Source: Panonychus citri (Eukaryota > Arthropoda > Arachnida > Trombidiformes > Tetranychidae). Taken from it: 64,000 bases of DNA. Within the stretch, counting starts at the first letter, position 1; every line of letters starts with the position of its first letter. The translations under genes were made by a program, and so were the position numbers. Below, piece by piece: positions 1-14,065 of this stretch. Below the pieces are notes generated by a model that saw only the letters and a list, made by a program, of their open reading frames with translations, was not told where the DNA came from and searched no databases. The stretch is taken from the NCBI RefSeq assembly GCF_014898815.1, contig NW_026515454.1, positions 1,240,001 through 1,304,000 of the forward strand, read 5' to 3'.

Positions 1-2275
1 AAAAAAAATTAGCGAAAGGGTTGATTATTAATTACATCTCGAAAATGAAGAAAAGATAATTTTAATCATTCCAAAGGTTGAAACAATTAGTTAATGATGA
101 AAATTAAAGTGGATTAAATTGTTAACAGTTAATCAACTGATTGGAGAGAGAGAGAGAAAAAAAAATCAATTGGAAAAGTTTGATTCGTTCAATGGAAAAC
201 AAAGGTTACAATTGATCAATTTTTTTTCTATCTCTCGGTTAACTTTAATCAGTGAGAACAATTAAAAACAAGTCCTTTAATTAAACTATCAATCAATTGT
301 TTTCTTATCAATCAATGACCTTAAATCAAATTGGAAATGATTAAAGTTCAAAGTTAATTTAAGTGAAAAAAAAATTGTCCAAAAAAGTTAATTCAATAAT
401 TGTTTCTGAAAGAAAACAGTTAATTGTTATTAATCAAAAAATCATCAGATAATTGAGAATCTAATTGCAGACAGAAGTCAAAGCTTAATGATAGCAATTA
501 AGGATTTAATTGAATATTGATGTTCGATAATTAATTGTGATCAAAAAATTGATTGGTAATTTGATTTGTGGTTAATTGTTGTTATTATTATAATCAAGGT
601 GGTAAATGATTAACTTTTAATTGTAGATACAATATAATGTGAATCGATTGATTTTTTTTAATTGTTATATCATATATGTTGGAAATCAATTGAGTAAACA
701 ATTGACTGATTAATCCATTACAATTGTTTGAATAAATTCACTTTGATTTCAATTGTTGATTAATTAATTGTGATTCTATGATATAAAGAAAAAGTGAAGA
801 AACAGTTTACAATTAACTTAATTTTTTTGCAATTGAAAAGAAAAAGTTAATTAACAAAGGACTAGATTATTTATCCAATGGTAAAAGATAATTAAAACGA
901 TGACAATTAACTAATACAATTATTGATGGATAAAATTGAATCAAAATTTATGATAATTGTCTTAATAATAACGGTAATTAACAATAAGATAATCAAGAAT
1001 TGAAGATTTTACATTATAATTATCACTTATTACAATAATATTTAAGTTAATTGTTAATTCATTTGGTTCATTGCGTTGATTTTTTCAATTCATGTTGATG
1101 TTTTTTCATATTAATCATCATCATTAATCAATAACAGGTTCATTAAAAATGTTTACATATCTTTGTTAAAATATTTCTTAATTGTGATTAAGTTATTTTT
1201 GGTATCAGTTAGATAATAAGAATCAGTGGATTAATGGATTAGTCATTTAGTATTAGTTTTTGGTTACATTTTCATCATGAAAATTATATGATATCTTTTT
1301 TGGGCTCAGGTGAGTTGATACTGAAAGTATTAATTGTGATATAAGAGTACTAATTGTTTACCTAATTGTTTGGATTGGATTTAAATTAATAAAAATTTAG
1401 TCTCTCTTACTAAGTCAGTTGTTAATATTTGCTTTTTTTTCTGAAAAATTGGTGTTAATTTGAAGGTGGAAAACAAGATTAGTTAATTTGATTGGTTAAA
1501 GAAAAGGTTAATTGTTGTTTTATCATTCTCTCAAGAGTGTAACTATTTTTTGCTTCTCTACAATTAGAGGTTATAATTTTTATCCTTTTTGTTTTGTTTT
1601 GAGTGTAAAAGGTTAAAAATTTCAAGTGAATTTGGTGAAAATTCATTTTTTTCCCTGGATATCAGCTGATTGATCTTATAAACTCTAAACAGAGAAATGG
1701 TAATCATCGTTGGGTCAGGATGAAACTATTCAAATGGTTAACTTTTGATTCTCTTGAGAAAGGGATTAGAGACGTTGGGTGGGATGAGATGAAATTGGAA
1801 TACGGGAATTTGGGTGGGAATATAAAAAAATAATGTAATATTGAACTTATATTGATAATCAATTGTAATTGTAGATGATTTCATTAATCACGACTTGTAG
1901 AGATGGAAATGAGAAGGAGAATTGAAAGATGATTAATCAGTCTTTAACCATGAGCTTTGTGGGTTACTTTTCATTTTAAGTCTTTTCCGTTTCCTTTCCT
2001 TTCCTATTTGATGGTTTTGGTTTTGATTCTATCCGTATGGAAAGTGTATGTATATGGCTGGGGAATATATTTGATTAATTTAATGTTTGCTTTGGCTTTA
2101 ACAATATGTATATTGAAGATGAAGATAACTTTTGTTTTCCATCCATAATTATCACAACATGGAAAGAGATGATTGCAGATTGCCATTAATTCACAATTCA
2201 CTATAATGGTAATACTTTTAGAGTTTAAGTTTTTATGGTAACACGTTGAAAGGATTTGGTGTTTTTCTTTTGTTT
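1..2275. other. Gene-free AT-rich stretch
   Basis: No coding region can be supported here on either strand; the open frames are short, A/T-driven and start from non-ATG codons. The sequence is dominated by variants of ACAATT/AATTGT and TTAATTAA. It lies 3' of the SLC35G-like gene on the minus strand, so its right edge probably contains that gene's 3' UTR. I see no clear polyadenylation signal. Confidence 0.6.
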
Positions 2276-4239
2276 TCATCTGACAAAATTCAGTCTATGC
2301 TTGATCATTGAATGTTCAGGTAGAGATAGAACCCATTTTCTTATGCTGGTCAATAGGATACAAAATATAACCAGAAAGGCACCACTGATAGACCAGAAAT
2401 TGGGGGTTTGATTGAAAAACCAAATTTGCCAAGCAAATGCCAAGACAATATCGGTTGCTGATCTAACTATTGCCACGGGACCAGCTTGTTCCAATTGAAG
2501 AGATTTGGTTAATAGTATTTGACCAAAGAAACTGAACAACATGAGAAGAGCTATGAGAATCCATTCCTCTGAGGTGGCTGGTAGAGAGAAACCATCGAGT
2601 ATAATGGTTAATAGGCCTGTCTCAACAATGGCGATTGCACCAAAATTGAACATGATCACTGAATGGTGAACTGATTTAGCTTTACGTAAAATAATGTAAA
2701 CTGAAGCGGCGAAAAAGGTTGATGAAAGGGCGGCCAAAACTCCTCGAACATAATTTGATTCGGAGAAATCTTTTAAATGAAATGATTCTTCGTGATGATT
2801 GAAAATGGTAATTGTTTGATTATTTGGTGCTATCAGATGACTTGTATCATGTAAATACGATCCATTTGGCATCTTGTTTAATATTTGATTAAGAACAACT
2901 CCTTCTTCCTCTAGTAAATTTGGTAATCGGACAGTTAAACAAAGTCCGATCATAGTTAATGCAACAATTATCGTTTGAAAAATTCCACAAGGCTCCTAAT
3001 AATGAATGAAGAGAAAAATAAAAGATGAAATGAGAATAAGATACGTAATAAACAATAGTAAGGAAGTGGAATAAAAATTTGAGAACAAAAAAAAATAAGA
3101 AAAAGTGTCCTCATTTATCGAGGTGAAAGGTGATATTTGGAAGATGAAAAAAAAATACCCAAAACGTGAATGAAAAGAAAATGATTGTAGATTAAGTGAT
3201 TGGTTCGAAAAAAAGACTTACATTTAAACAGACACAAGCAAAAATGGTAACTACAATGGGGACCGTGAAGATGATGACGGAAGCATCGACGAAAGGTAGG
3301 TCACGAAAGGCGCAGAAACGAAGGAAAAGACTAGTTGATCCAGCGATACCTCGAAATAATAGAAAAAGACGGAGATCAGCTGGTCCAAGGAATTTTTCTT
3401 CATGATAGATCACAAGAGGAATGGAAAGAATGAAGATACCAATAAATCGAAATAATGCCAATTCGCCCGGATGGATATTCTACAGAGAGAAAAAGAAAGA
3501 AAGAGAGAAAAAAGTTAATACATGATAAGCAAAAATAAAGGAAATAAACATGGAGATCAAAAGACAACGAATTAATCAGTGGAACAGGAAAAAAAAGAAC
3601 AAGATTAGAAAAAAAAAGCTTACCAACCAAAGAGTAGAGAGAAAGAGAAAGAAAACTCACATTAAAAACCTAACATTTCAACTCAAAAGCGTAACAATTA
3701 ACAAGAAAATAAATTTAAAATATCGACATTGAAAAGAAAAGAACACTGATCAATGGGGGAGAGAGAATCGAGTTACAGTTTTGAGACAATTTTAAAATGG
3801 AAACATTTCTAATTAACTGTAGGCAACACGTACACACAAAATAAAAGCGTAACACTAATGAAGGAAAAGTATCAACAGTTAAAGGAGAACAAAAAACATT
3901 TACACAAATTAGAAAAGGAAATAATCTTACCTTGAGATATTTAACAATTGCCGATGACATGGAAAAGAAAATACTTGACATGGCTGAGAATAGAATACCT
4001 TTATAAATGTTCTTACTATTGGAAGAAGATGAAAGTAATAAACCTCCTTTACCAATTCCATCGTCATCACCTCTACCACAATCGTTATTTAATCTACTTG
4101 TTTCCAAATCATCATATAAAACCTCTTCATCTTCCGAAGGAATAGAATTTAAAATGGCCATCATCTTATTACCAGTAAATTTTGATAGAAATGGATCATC
4201 CAATATGGTTCCACCATTTTTATCCCATTTAAGACGCAT
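2276..4239 (-). CDS. SLC35G-like drug/metabolite transporter superfamily membrane protein (3 exons)
   Basis: Exons on the minus strand are 4239..3931, 3479..3222 and 2995..2276. All junctions are GT/AG and all are phase 0, giving 428 residues. Exon 1 encodes an acidic, probably cytosolic N-terminus (residues 1-76) and a first membrane helix (about 81-99). Exon 2 carries three to four helices, including the run ending in FTVPIVVTIF. Exon 3 holds a polar loop (about 218-268) and a second set of helices with the block GPVAIVRSATDIVLAF. Two EamA-like halves and about ten helices fit the SLC35G/TMEM20 branch of the drug/metabolite transporter fold; the substrate is unknown. The ATG lies two bases after a strong pyrimidine-rich acceptor (CTAACCAG), so a 5' UTR exon, or less likely a further coding exon, lies upstream. 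Exon joining is well supported by frame continuity. The family is secure, the exact member is not. Confidence 0.85.
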
Positions 4240-7200
4240 AACTGGTTAGAAGAGAAGGAGAAAAGCACAAATTGTTAAACAATTAAATTAGACCTTCTAA
4301 TCAGCTAATTGATCACAGTTAAGACTTTAAACACAAGTGAGACAAATCAATAACTAAATTGACAAACAATAGAATATAAAAAAATTAAATCAAACAATCA
4401 ATTAGTTAAAAGACTAGAGAGAGAAAAGTGTTAACTTAATCAACTCAACATTTCCAACTAAAGAATAAAAATTCACCGATCACATGATCGTAATTGAGAA
4501 AAGAAAATGTAGATGGCGTTGTTTTCGCTTTCAAGGTTAAGGTTTTTTTTTTGATTCTTTTTGATTAATTAACAATTCATTTAATTACAGATGTTAATTG
4601 TTAATAACAATTTGTTATTAATTAGTTGGTGATGATTATTTTGATTGTCAGGTTGTGGTTTATCTCGACTGGAAATGTACCGCTGGAAGGGTTAGTTAAT
4701 CATGTAAGAATTAATTTCGGTGAGTAAATGGAAAGTTAAGTTTTTTTTATTTATGATGATTGTTTTTTCTTCATGGTTTTAATTGTTAACTGGATTAATT
4801 TAATTTCTTTCATTTTTTTTGTTCTTCTCATCTGTTAATCATTTCTAGCAGATTTTGTTTTCTGTCATTGGGGCGATTGAATGTTCGTGTAATCATTGGA
4901 TTCTCGTTAATTCTACAGGTTTTGGATCTCTACTTTGTCTACTTTGTGAGTTACTTTCTGTTTATAGATTTTAATTGTTACAGAAATTTATTCCTAAATT
5001 TAGTCTAATTTATGGTAATTTCTTAATCAGGTAATCTGTCTAGTTGGTTGATTACAGTCTCAGAATTGATTTATGAAAAAAAAACTTCAATTAATTATGA
5101 GAATGATGAAGAGATGATTATGTAAACATCGCCTTTGTTTATAGGAAAGGAAATCTTTTTTCTCTCTCCTTTTGATTAGACAATTGAATTATTTGGGAGA
5201 ACAAAAAACCGATTGACTTTTTTAAGATTTTGATCTTATTTTTTACCTTCTCCATTTTCAGAATCAACTCGAATCCTTGGTAATCGTCAAAGTGTTTGGT
5301 TAATTGTTTATGATCACCAGCAGTCGCAAACGAAGCCGTTGACCTGCTCAAAGATTTTCACCTGTCCCCTTAAAGATTTTGTCGAAAGAAGAAAAGAAGA
5401 AAATAATTCGTATAAGGGTCAGCCTTTGCGTTCGATCTTTTCTTGTTCTCTTCTTCCTTCCTTCCTTTCTCTCTTTCTCTCTTGGTTTCTTCCTTCCTTC
5501 CGATTTCCCATTCCCCCTTCCCCCTTCAGAATACACTATTCTACCATTTCCTACCCTCTTCATCTTCATCTTCATTTCCAATCTTTCTTATCTTTCTTTT
5601 TTTCCTTCTACTACAGTTTCCAATTTCTTAAAATACATAGTGTGTATGATGGAGAGTCCAGTCTAACAGCGGTCAACATTAAAAACCACAACAACAACAA
5701 CAACAACCCAATCCATGGAAGAGAGAGAGAGAAAAAAGGAAGACGAAGGAAGAGGAAATTAACAAAAAGAAAGAACGATTTTCTCTTTTTTTCTTCTTTT
5801 TCTGTGAATCAAGTGGAAAAACAAAATGTCTCGTCTGGACTAAAGACTCGGACACAGTGTTTAAGGTGGAAAAATGGCAAAAGAGCAACAAGAAAGAAAG
5901 AAGAAAAAAAAGAGAAAAGAAAAGTTTACATTTCTAAATAGGTAAGAAAAGGTTAGGTCTCGTTGATTATTGGGATTAAGTTACCGAGAAAAGGTGTGTT
6001 ATCAAGAAGAAGAAGAAGAAAAAGCAAAAAGAAAAGAAAATGGACTGACCAAAGAGTTACCTGTTCCTTTGGTGCGTAAAGGCCAATATAGTTTAATGTG
6101 TTTTTCTTTCATCATTATTATCACTTTTCATCTTTCGTTTGAATTTCAAGTTGAATTTTATCCTTCTTTTTTCTTGGAATTTGCAGATCAAACCAACAAG
6201 TGATTATGGTTACCTTATTTTTACCTTAATTCTTTTTTTTCCCTTTCTTTCATTTTACCTTTTATTTTTTTATTCTTTTCTCCTTTCTCGTTACACTGGC
6301 CCCTTACAGGTTGCTACGTATTATCAACATGCTACAAACCCCATTGAGACTTTACCTGGACACACACAATGGAAACTGAGAGAAAGAGAAACAACAAAAA
6401 GAGAAAACATAAAAAAAAACTCAACGAATTTATAACTTTTTCTATCTAACCACTGGTGACGATCCCCTTACTTAATTTACGTAATTTGTTGATAAAATTT
6501 TTCGGACGAAATATAACATATTAACCATTGGAACTGTTGCTATATAATCATTGGAATAATTAGCTGATTGAACATCGCGATGGTTGTTGGACAATCAACC
6601 AATTGATTCTGTCAAGTTGAACATTTTTCAGTGGACATTTGAATTACATTTCTCTGTGATTATGAAAAGTAATCGCCACCACCAAGTACCCATACTTAGA
6701 GATATAAGACATTCACAGTGGGTAGTAGGCTTGAAGAGAAAATATCTTACCACCTCAACGCTTTTAGTGGTCAGCAAAAAAATGCATCTCTCACCTTTAA
6801 CCTCATAGAGTGATCTATGAAAATTGTCAAAATGGACAGGTTGACCCAATCAGAACATCTCAAAGTGTCTTAATACATACACTCTAATAATAAGAACTTT
6901 TTTTTCTCTCAGATTCAAACAATCAAAGTCTCCATCTTATCCACAAATTGACCAACACATAACAAGGAACCAAAATCTTGAACCTGTCTACCTGTGATTC
7001 TAACAATTGATTCGTTAAAAAATTTTCTTCTAATTTTACTTTTCTCTCCTTCTTATCCATCAACAATCTATATAGACACCGACCCATGAGATCTCATCAA
7101 TTTGGCGAAAAATCTGTAAGATTATTAAGAGAATTGACTTCTCAAAGTGTATCTTAAGAAAACACTGACCAATTCACCTTATTCACCATTAAGGAAATCG

Positions 7201-7491
7201 CTCTCAAATATCTAATGGTCAATGGATTTAAACCAGAACAATATATATAAAAGTTCATTGGCATTATAATCAACTAATCATCAACATCTTTACGAGCAAA
7301 GTGAAACCAATTTAAAAGCAACGTTATAACAACAGTGAGGATTAAGATTGATTATGACGTTTGGATTCAATTCAAATCAATTGTCGTTAACTTTTTTCCT
7401 CTCTTCTTTTCATATCTTCGTGTTAACTATTAACCTCTAAACAATTTAAACAATTTAAGATAACAAATTAACGTTTATCCTAAATAACAGG
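4240..7491. other. Upstream region of the SLC35G-like gene; low-complexity tracts, no convincing gene
   Basis: The first 300 bases should contain the promoter and 5' UTR of the minus-strand SLC35G-like gene, including the AGATGGC/TTTCGC motif at 4511. From about 5430 to 5640 the plus strand is nearly all pyrimidine. Several acceptor-like sites occur (for example the TTTGCAG ending at 6186 and the CTTACAG ending at 6310), which could mark a non-coding transcript. The open frames here are low-complexity (Phe/Ser/Leu or Lys/Arg) and are not believable proteins. Confidence 0.5.
4511..4528 (-). promoter_or_regulatory. Promoter-proximal bipartite motif, copy 1 (GCCATCT box)
   Basis: On the plus strand this reads AGATGGC, five bases, then TTTCGC. 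In the orientation of the gene it controls it reads GCGAAA-N5-GCCATCT. It lies 272 bp upstream of the SLC35G-like ATG. The same two halves with identical spacing occur at 56311-56328 upstream of coupling factor 6. The GCCAT core resembles a YY1/Pho-type site. Function is inferred from position and recurrence only. Confidence 0.4.
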
Positions 7492-7512
7492 TCTCTCTCT
7501 CTCTCTCTCTCT
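7492..7512. repeat. (TC)n microsatellite
   Basis: About 21 bases of uninterrupted TC dinucleotide, one of many such runs in the window. It has no coding context. Confidence 0.9.
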
Positions 7513-8704
7513 TTATTTGATTGTCAATACAATCAAATCAATTGTATAAAGAGAAAAAAAAATTCGTTAACTGATGTGTTTTGATTATGAATCTAAATGA
7601 TTAGTTGAATCATTATAATCTTCTAGTAAATGATCTGTATTATTACAGTTAATCATTTGATTTCGTGATTACATTGAGATGGAAGAGAAAATTTTTTTTT
7701 TCTTCTTAATTTCAACAACGTGCAAACAGATCTATCAATATCAATATAAATCGTCAACAATTACAATGGTCAAAATGTATATAATTTCTTGACCAGAAGA
7801 AAAACGAAAATCTAATTTTCTCTTTTTGTTAAAAGTCATTTATTTATATAAACAATTGTAATTGTTACATATTTTGATACATCTTCATTAACCTTATCCT
7901 TATATTGACAAGTGACCATTGAGATAAATGCAAAACATTGGTAAACAAGTAAAACCAAATCAACTCTAATTGTAACAAGTTAAACTACTTTAAATAGTAA
8001 TTAACTTTTCCACCTTGTTTACCTTTCTAATAGGTAAATGTAACAGTGATGGTCGATCGTGATGAGCTAAAAATGAAAATAGTAACTATTATCTTCGGGA
8101 ACCGGAAACGATGTCTAAGGATCTCACGTAAGGTAATGGTCACTTCCCGCTTTCTCTCTCTCTCTCTCTCACTCTCTCTTCCTCTTTCTTTCTAATTATC
8201 TTCTTGTTTTCAAGTTCTATTTTTTTTACATTTGTTCTCATCAAGTTTACTCATGATTTATAAATGATTATTCTTTCCAGGTAGTAATCAGAATGAGAAT
8301 TCTCATAAACACTCAATGGAAATACAGTTGATGATAAATGGACAATGACAATTAACACCTAATTGGATTTTGGATTATATTTTTTCTCTACTGAGAAAAA
8401 CTGACCATTAACAATAAGAAAATGAGATTGGTCAAAAAGGAGAGAAAAGAAAAAGGATAAAAAATGGTTTCGTTATTAACTGATTGTCAACAATCAATGG
8501 AAGAGAAAATTTATCTCTGTAAATGATATTGGTAATTACGATGAATATGTGAATGATACATTCCAATCCCAAACAAAGGTCAATTTATCAACGGGAACAT
8601 TTGATTAACAATAAGTTAATTTGATTACTATTACAACTTATGGATAGACAACATTAGGATTGGTCATTTTTACTATTGGCTAATTTGGTGAGTCAATAAA
8701 GTGA

Positions 8705-8740
<36 letters not shown>

Positions 8741-9100
8741 GAGTAGATGACAATCCTATCCCCAAGCATATCAACTCCCACCTCCCTAACTAATATAATC
8801 ATCATTGTCCAATATTAACAACGCAACCCTAATAACCTCCTTCTTACCTTTACCCTAAGTTCCGTTTTTTATATAACATACTTATTATTGACTCAGTTGA
8901 TTATATTATTATTGCTATTTGATTGTTCAATAGTATAATTGTCTAACCTTTAGATATTAGTGTTAACTTTTACTACTAATGTGATTAGTTAGGAAAAGGA
9001 AATAACTAAAAAAATCGAGGCTCGGCTCGAAAAGGTAAGTTCATCTCTGTGTATTAATAGTTACACCGGAACAAAATGATTTTCATCCTCATCCTCATCC

Positions 9101-9143
<43 letters not shown>

Positions 9144-12100
9144 GTCAGTTTTCTCACTCCGTTATCCTCTCCCTACTAATCCCAACATAAACAAGCCTCT
9201 AATCATCTTAATCAAGGTAACTACTTAAATAGTTACTATTTCATCCCTCATAATCAAGGAGCGAACGGAAGTTTCTAATATATTATTGATTACATAGAAA
9301 TTATGAAAATACAATTGTTTTCGTTACAATTGAATTAGAATTAATTCTTCTGGCAACTTTTGATTAACCTTTAATTTTATTTTCCTTCTTAGGTTCCGAT
9401 TATTTTTCGCGCATTTTTATGATGATAAACAACGATCAATAATCAATTGGAATCAAAGACCAACAAGAAAAAAAAATCGTACCAATGGTCAACTCATTTG
9501 ATTATCCTTTCCAATTGATTGTTTACTTTAATACAGATTGGAAAAGTTAATCTTAATCATGTTAATCTACCGAATCGAGTAGGATAGAGACTAACCTATG
9601 AACAAACATTAACTCATTGTAATCACAATTAACCAACTATTCAACTGGGTCAACAGTTAATTGTGTGAATGAAAATTTATACACATAAAAATTAACAATC
9701 AAGTTAATCATGTTAGTAAAAGATAGCAAGAAAAACTAACAATAATTTGACAAAGAGACAACAAAAATGCCCTGAGGAAGAGGAAACAAGGATGATGATG
9801 ATGATGATGATAAGGAAGACACAGCGGAAAATAACATAGGAAATAACAAAAAGTACAAAATATCTGGACAATGGTCAGTTTTTTGTTTAAATTAAACACG
9901 AAAAATTAACTAACCATAAAAAAACTGAAAAGGAAACAAAAATTTTAGGTCAAATGATTAAACCAAATTACAATTACAATTAAACAAATCTACTGATAAA
10001 CAATGGGTCAGTTTAATTGTCAAACTCACCTTAGATTAAGATGTCTCCAAGTTAATCATCTTTAATTGTTGATCAACAATTTGCCAACAGGAGGAAAAGA
10101 AATACCTCAACTTAAATTGTTACACTAATGATAATTTTGCGATTTAAGTTAATTAAGTGAATCCGTTTCTTGGACAACAACAAATAACATTTATTATTAT
10201 CATTAATCTGATTAACTTTAATTCAATAAGCATAATGATTAAATGCCACTGATTGTGATTAGTAAATGATGATATATGTTGTTTATTGGTAAAAAAATGC
10301 TCAAAATCAGAGGGTATTGATTAAGACAGAATTAGTGAGATTCTTGGTGAGAATTAGCAACAATCAGAATGTTTAACCTGACCTGTTAATAGTTAATTCT
10401 AGAGACAACAACAATTCGTGATTAAAGCTTAATAGTAATTGTAATTGTCTACAATTTAGATTTTTTTTCAGATTCTTGCAAGGAAAATAAATCTTTCCAA
10501 TTGAGTTATAGTGATAAATCATTGAGATTCAATTGGTGACAATCATTAAGAAGATACAAATGATTAAATGTATCATCTTGATTCTTATCTTGATCCTCTC
10601 AGGTCACTTGTTATCTTGACCTTTACACTGACCTTTATCATCTCCGTGACTTGTTACATGAAACTGACCATTGGCTAATCTTTAACATACACATACACAC
10701 ACCTTAACTTAACAACAATTGATAATAAATGATACGACTAATCAACTTTTCCTTGTTAAAATAATTAATTGTTTCATCGTTAACAATCAATGGTGATCAA
10801 TTTTAACACAATATCATAATTAAAATTTTAAATTGATTCTTGATCGTTTAATTTATATTCTTGATTGTGATCATCAAGTTAATATTTGGAAATATTTTTA
10901 ATATTTAATTAAATTTGATAATTTGCTTTTCTCAACTTAACAATTTAAACTGATCAACTTTGATTAATTGTTTACTCAATTATATTATTATTACAATTAT
11001 CATTGAATTATTATCATCGTTGACAATTTAAGATTGCGTGTTAACCAATATTTATTATTATCTTAATTGTTGATTGTTAATTGTTGATAACATTGAATCA
11101 AGTTTATTTTATATTCACTCAACGATGAAGTTAATTGTTATCATAATGATAACAATCAATTTTAAATTAGTAACTAAGATATTAACTTATATATATATGA
11201 GCAATAATTTACTAAATTGTTATCATTAGGATTGATCAAAACAATTGGTTAATTTAATTTGCCAAGTTGATTTTATTAATTGTTATTAATGATTAAATTA
11301 AAATGAAGAGAAAACATTTTGTTTGATTATTGTTGACAATTAAAGACAATTAAACAAAATATTATATTCACCTGAAGGGTGTGTTCAACAGGAAATAATT
11401 GTCTCAATGATTAATAATATTTTCCCTCAACAATCAACAGCAATCAACAAATGACAATTAGTTAATAGTTGCGATATTGACAATGATCCGGTTGGATCAA
11501 CATCCTTTTTTTGTTGCATCAACTTAATTATCATTTAATTTCATCATCAACCTGTTGATTAATCATCAACATTATCATGTGTTAATGGTTAATAGTCTTA
11601 ATTAGCATCTTAATTAACAACAATTAGATAGTAATTGAGTAAAATTTTCATTCATATTTAAATTAATTATCAACTAAAATTAATAATAATAATAACAAAG
11701 ATGAGATTAGAACCTCAATAAAGTGAAACCTTAAGCAATTTAAATCCAATGGAGGATAAAACTGACAACCGGAAAGATTTAAGTCTAATTGTTAACAATT
11801 TGATAATGATGATAATAATTATGTTACAATTACCGTTACTAATCATCATATTTTTATCTTCATCTTATCATCCTTGTCATTCACGGTTCCTTGACTTTTG
11901 AACATCCAGTAAACAGTTAATCCCAAAGGTGTGTCGATATCTTAACGTTAATCCTTTGATAACAGTGTATTTAACCACTGTCATTGTTAATTACCTTGAT
12001 TACGGTGTCAACAATTAGTCAATTAAATGATTTCTCACTTAATTAATTACCAAAAATCCAAAAAACAACAAGAGTTTCGGTTATCGTTGCGATCGATAAA

Positions 12101-13866
12101 CTTTTGGAATCGTTTTTTACTCGCAACGAAAAACAATTACAAATACGAAATTCTTGTTAATTGTTCAAATTGTCAGTTAATTGTGATGATTAACTTGATG
12201 ATGATAATTTTGAGATTCTTGAGTCCCACGGTTTTTCAAGATATTAGATTAATAAAGATGAGGATGAACAAGGAAATATTAAAATTTCTTGTAAGTTAAT
12301 TTCAAGGAAAGAAACAAGAATCAAGAATCTGGGATCTTGTTGTTGTTGTTGTTGTTGTTGGTCATCATCATGTTATCATTATTAGCACTGGTCATCATCT
12401 TTTTCTCTCTTGCTTATAGACTTAGGAGAGAACTGACCTTAAAAATGGTCAAGAAAAAGGTCACTGGGCGTCGATCACACAGTTCATAGAGATACATGTT
12501 AGAATAGATTCTCAGGTTAAAGAAAAAAAATCCTCAGACACTTAATCAACGCTCTTCTTCAACCATCTTCATCCTCATCTTCATTATTTTCTCATCTTTT
12601 CTAACTTGTTATTTATCTTCATCTCTCTCTCTCTCTCTCTGGTAGAAGCGAGAATTGTTCATCATCTCTATCAACATGAAATACTTGCCAAGATGTAATA
12701 GGTAAGTAAGTTCACGCCAATAGGAGATGAAATCGCCCGAAGGCAATATGAATATGAAGTAAAAAATGATGATGATGATGATGAACATTGTGAAATATAA
12801 TTAGTTATATCAACTAAATAAGTGGCCTAATAGTCCGTTTTAGTGCCAGATATTGACTCTATCAATTATAACGGATCGCACTTGTTTACTGGAATCACCA
12901 TTTCGAGGATAATCTTCATCTTCCACCATCATCTTAATCTATTCTCCCTTGGGTGCAGCCTAAAAGAAAAGCGAATTAGAAAAAGAAAAATACTTGTTAA
13001 TAGTTCCATGTTAATTTGTCTCAATGGTCTCTTTAAGTGTCCAATTTATTATCATGTCCGAAAGAGAGAGAGAGAGAGAGAAACAAAGTAACATTGACCT
13101 TAACATGTTGCGAATGACCAGTAAGAGTAAAAAATACTTACATGATGGATAATTAATCTCCATCATTACAACGTATTAAATACCAATAATTACTCATGTA
13201 AATGTTTTCTCATTAGAGGAAAATATTAGTTACAAATGTAGAATTGGAAATAAATTGTGGTTGATTAAATTGTATCGATAAAATTAACGATTCGAGAATT
13301 GAATTGGCTCCAAATCTGATCATCTGTTAGCACTAAACTAATCGCAAAGGAGACACTTTGAAATTCAAAAGATAATAACGTTTATCTTTACAACCGATGC
13401 TCTTGATAATCTAATTTAAATGTTTCAATTTTATTCTTTTTTTTTAATATTCTTTTTCTTCTGGTTAATTAATTAATACTAATGATGTATAATAGTGAGA
13501 GTTTTTTTCACTGCTGTGACCTTGATAACTAACTCGAAGACAATATGTATATTATAATCTCGAACCACAAGTAAAAAAAAATATGATTTCTAATGATAAG
13601 CATCGTAAATGGTAAGGAAAATGGCCTTAAGCTTTTCATCCTCATCTTCATCAAATCAACATCATTTTCATCATTAAAGGTAAGTTATCTTGATACTATT
13701 TTATTATATTGCAGCTGGAAAATGAGTTTATCGTTGAAAGTTATTAGATTTAAAAAGCGGGTTTCGAGGCACGAGCCAAATGTCAGTTAACAATATAATA
13801 TTTATTCAAATGTCAATAGATAGAGGGAAGAGAGAGTAAATCTGCTTCTCTCCCTCTTATCATCAT

Positions 13867-13870
<4 letters not shown>
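7513..13870. other. Gene-free region upstream of snail with short simple repeats
   Basis: I find no gene here on either strand. It holds GA/CT dinucleotide runs at 8153-8179, 8709-8738, 9104-9140 (preceded by a TCATCC hexamer array from about 9082), 12622-12640 and 13063-13081. GAT runs occur at about 9791-9811 and 12766-12783. The remainder is A/T-rich with dense ACAATT/TTAATTG words. It may be part of the cis-regulatory field of snail, but nothing in the sequence proves that. Confidence 0.5.
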
Positions 13871-13929
<59 letters not shown>

Positions 13930-14003
13930 CCCCTTCTTTCTTTCAGGTCAGGTATCATAAGTCTATGTGTATACCTATTGTTTGAACCATTCGATAAGGA
14001 ATC

Positions 14004-14061
<58 letters not shown>
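13871..14061. repeat. Fold-back microsatellite: (TC)27 - 83 bp - (AG)27
   Basis: A perfect 54-base TC run (13871-13924) is followed, after 83 unrelated bases, by a perfect 54-base AG run (14008-14061). The two runs are exact reverse complements of equal length, so the locus forms an inverted repeat able to make a 54-bp hairpin stem. Each arm alone is also a mirror polypurine/polypyrimidine tract of the kind able to form triplex DNA. CAGGTCAGG-like words lie just inside the left arm, and GTCAGGTCAG lies just outside the right arm. Confidence 0.9.

Positions 14062-14065
<4 letters not shown>

Noticed and set aside
5339..5941. 200-codon open frame
   Set aside because: Non-ATG style context, pyrimidine then purine low-complexity DNA, composition Ser/Phe/Leu then Lys/Arg; no family resemblance.
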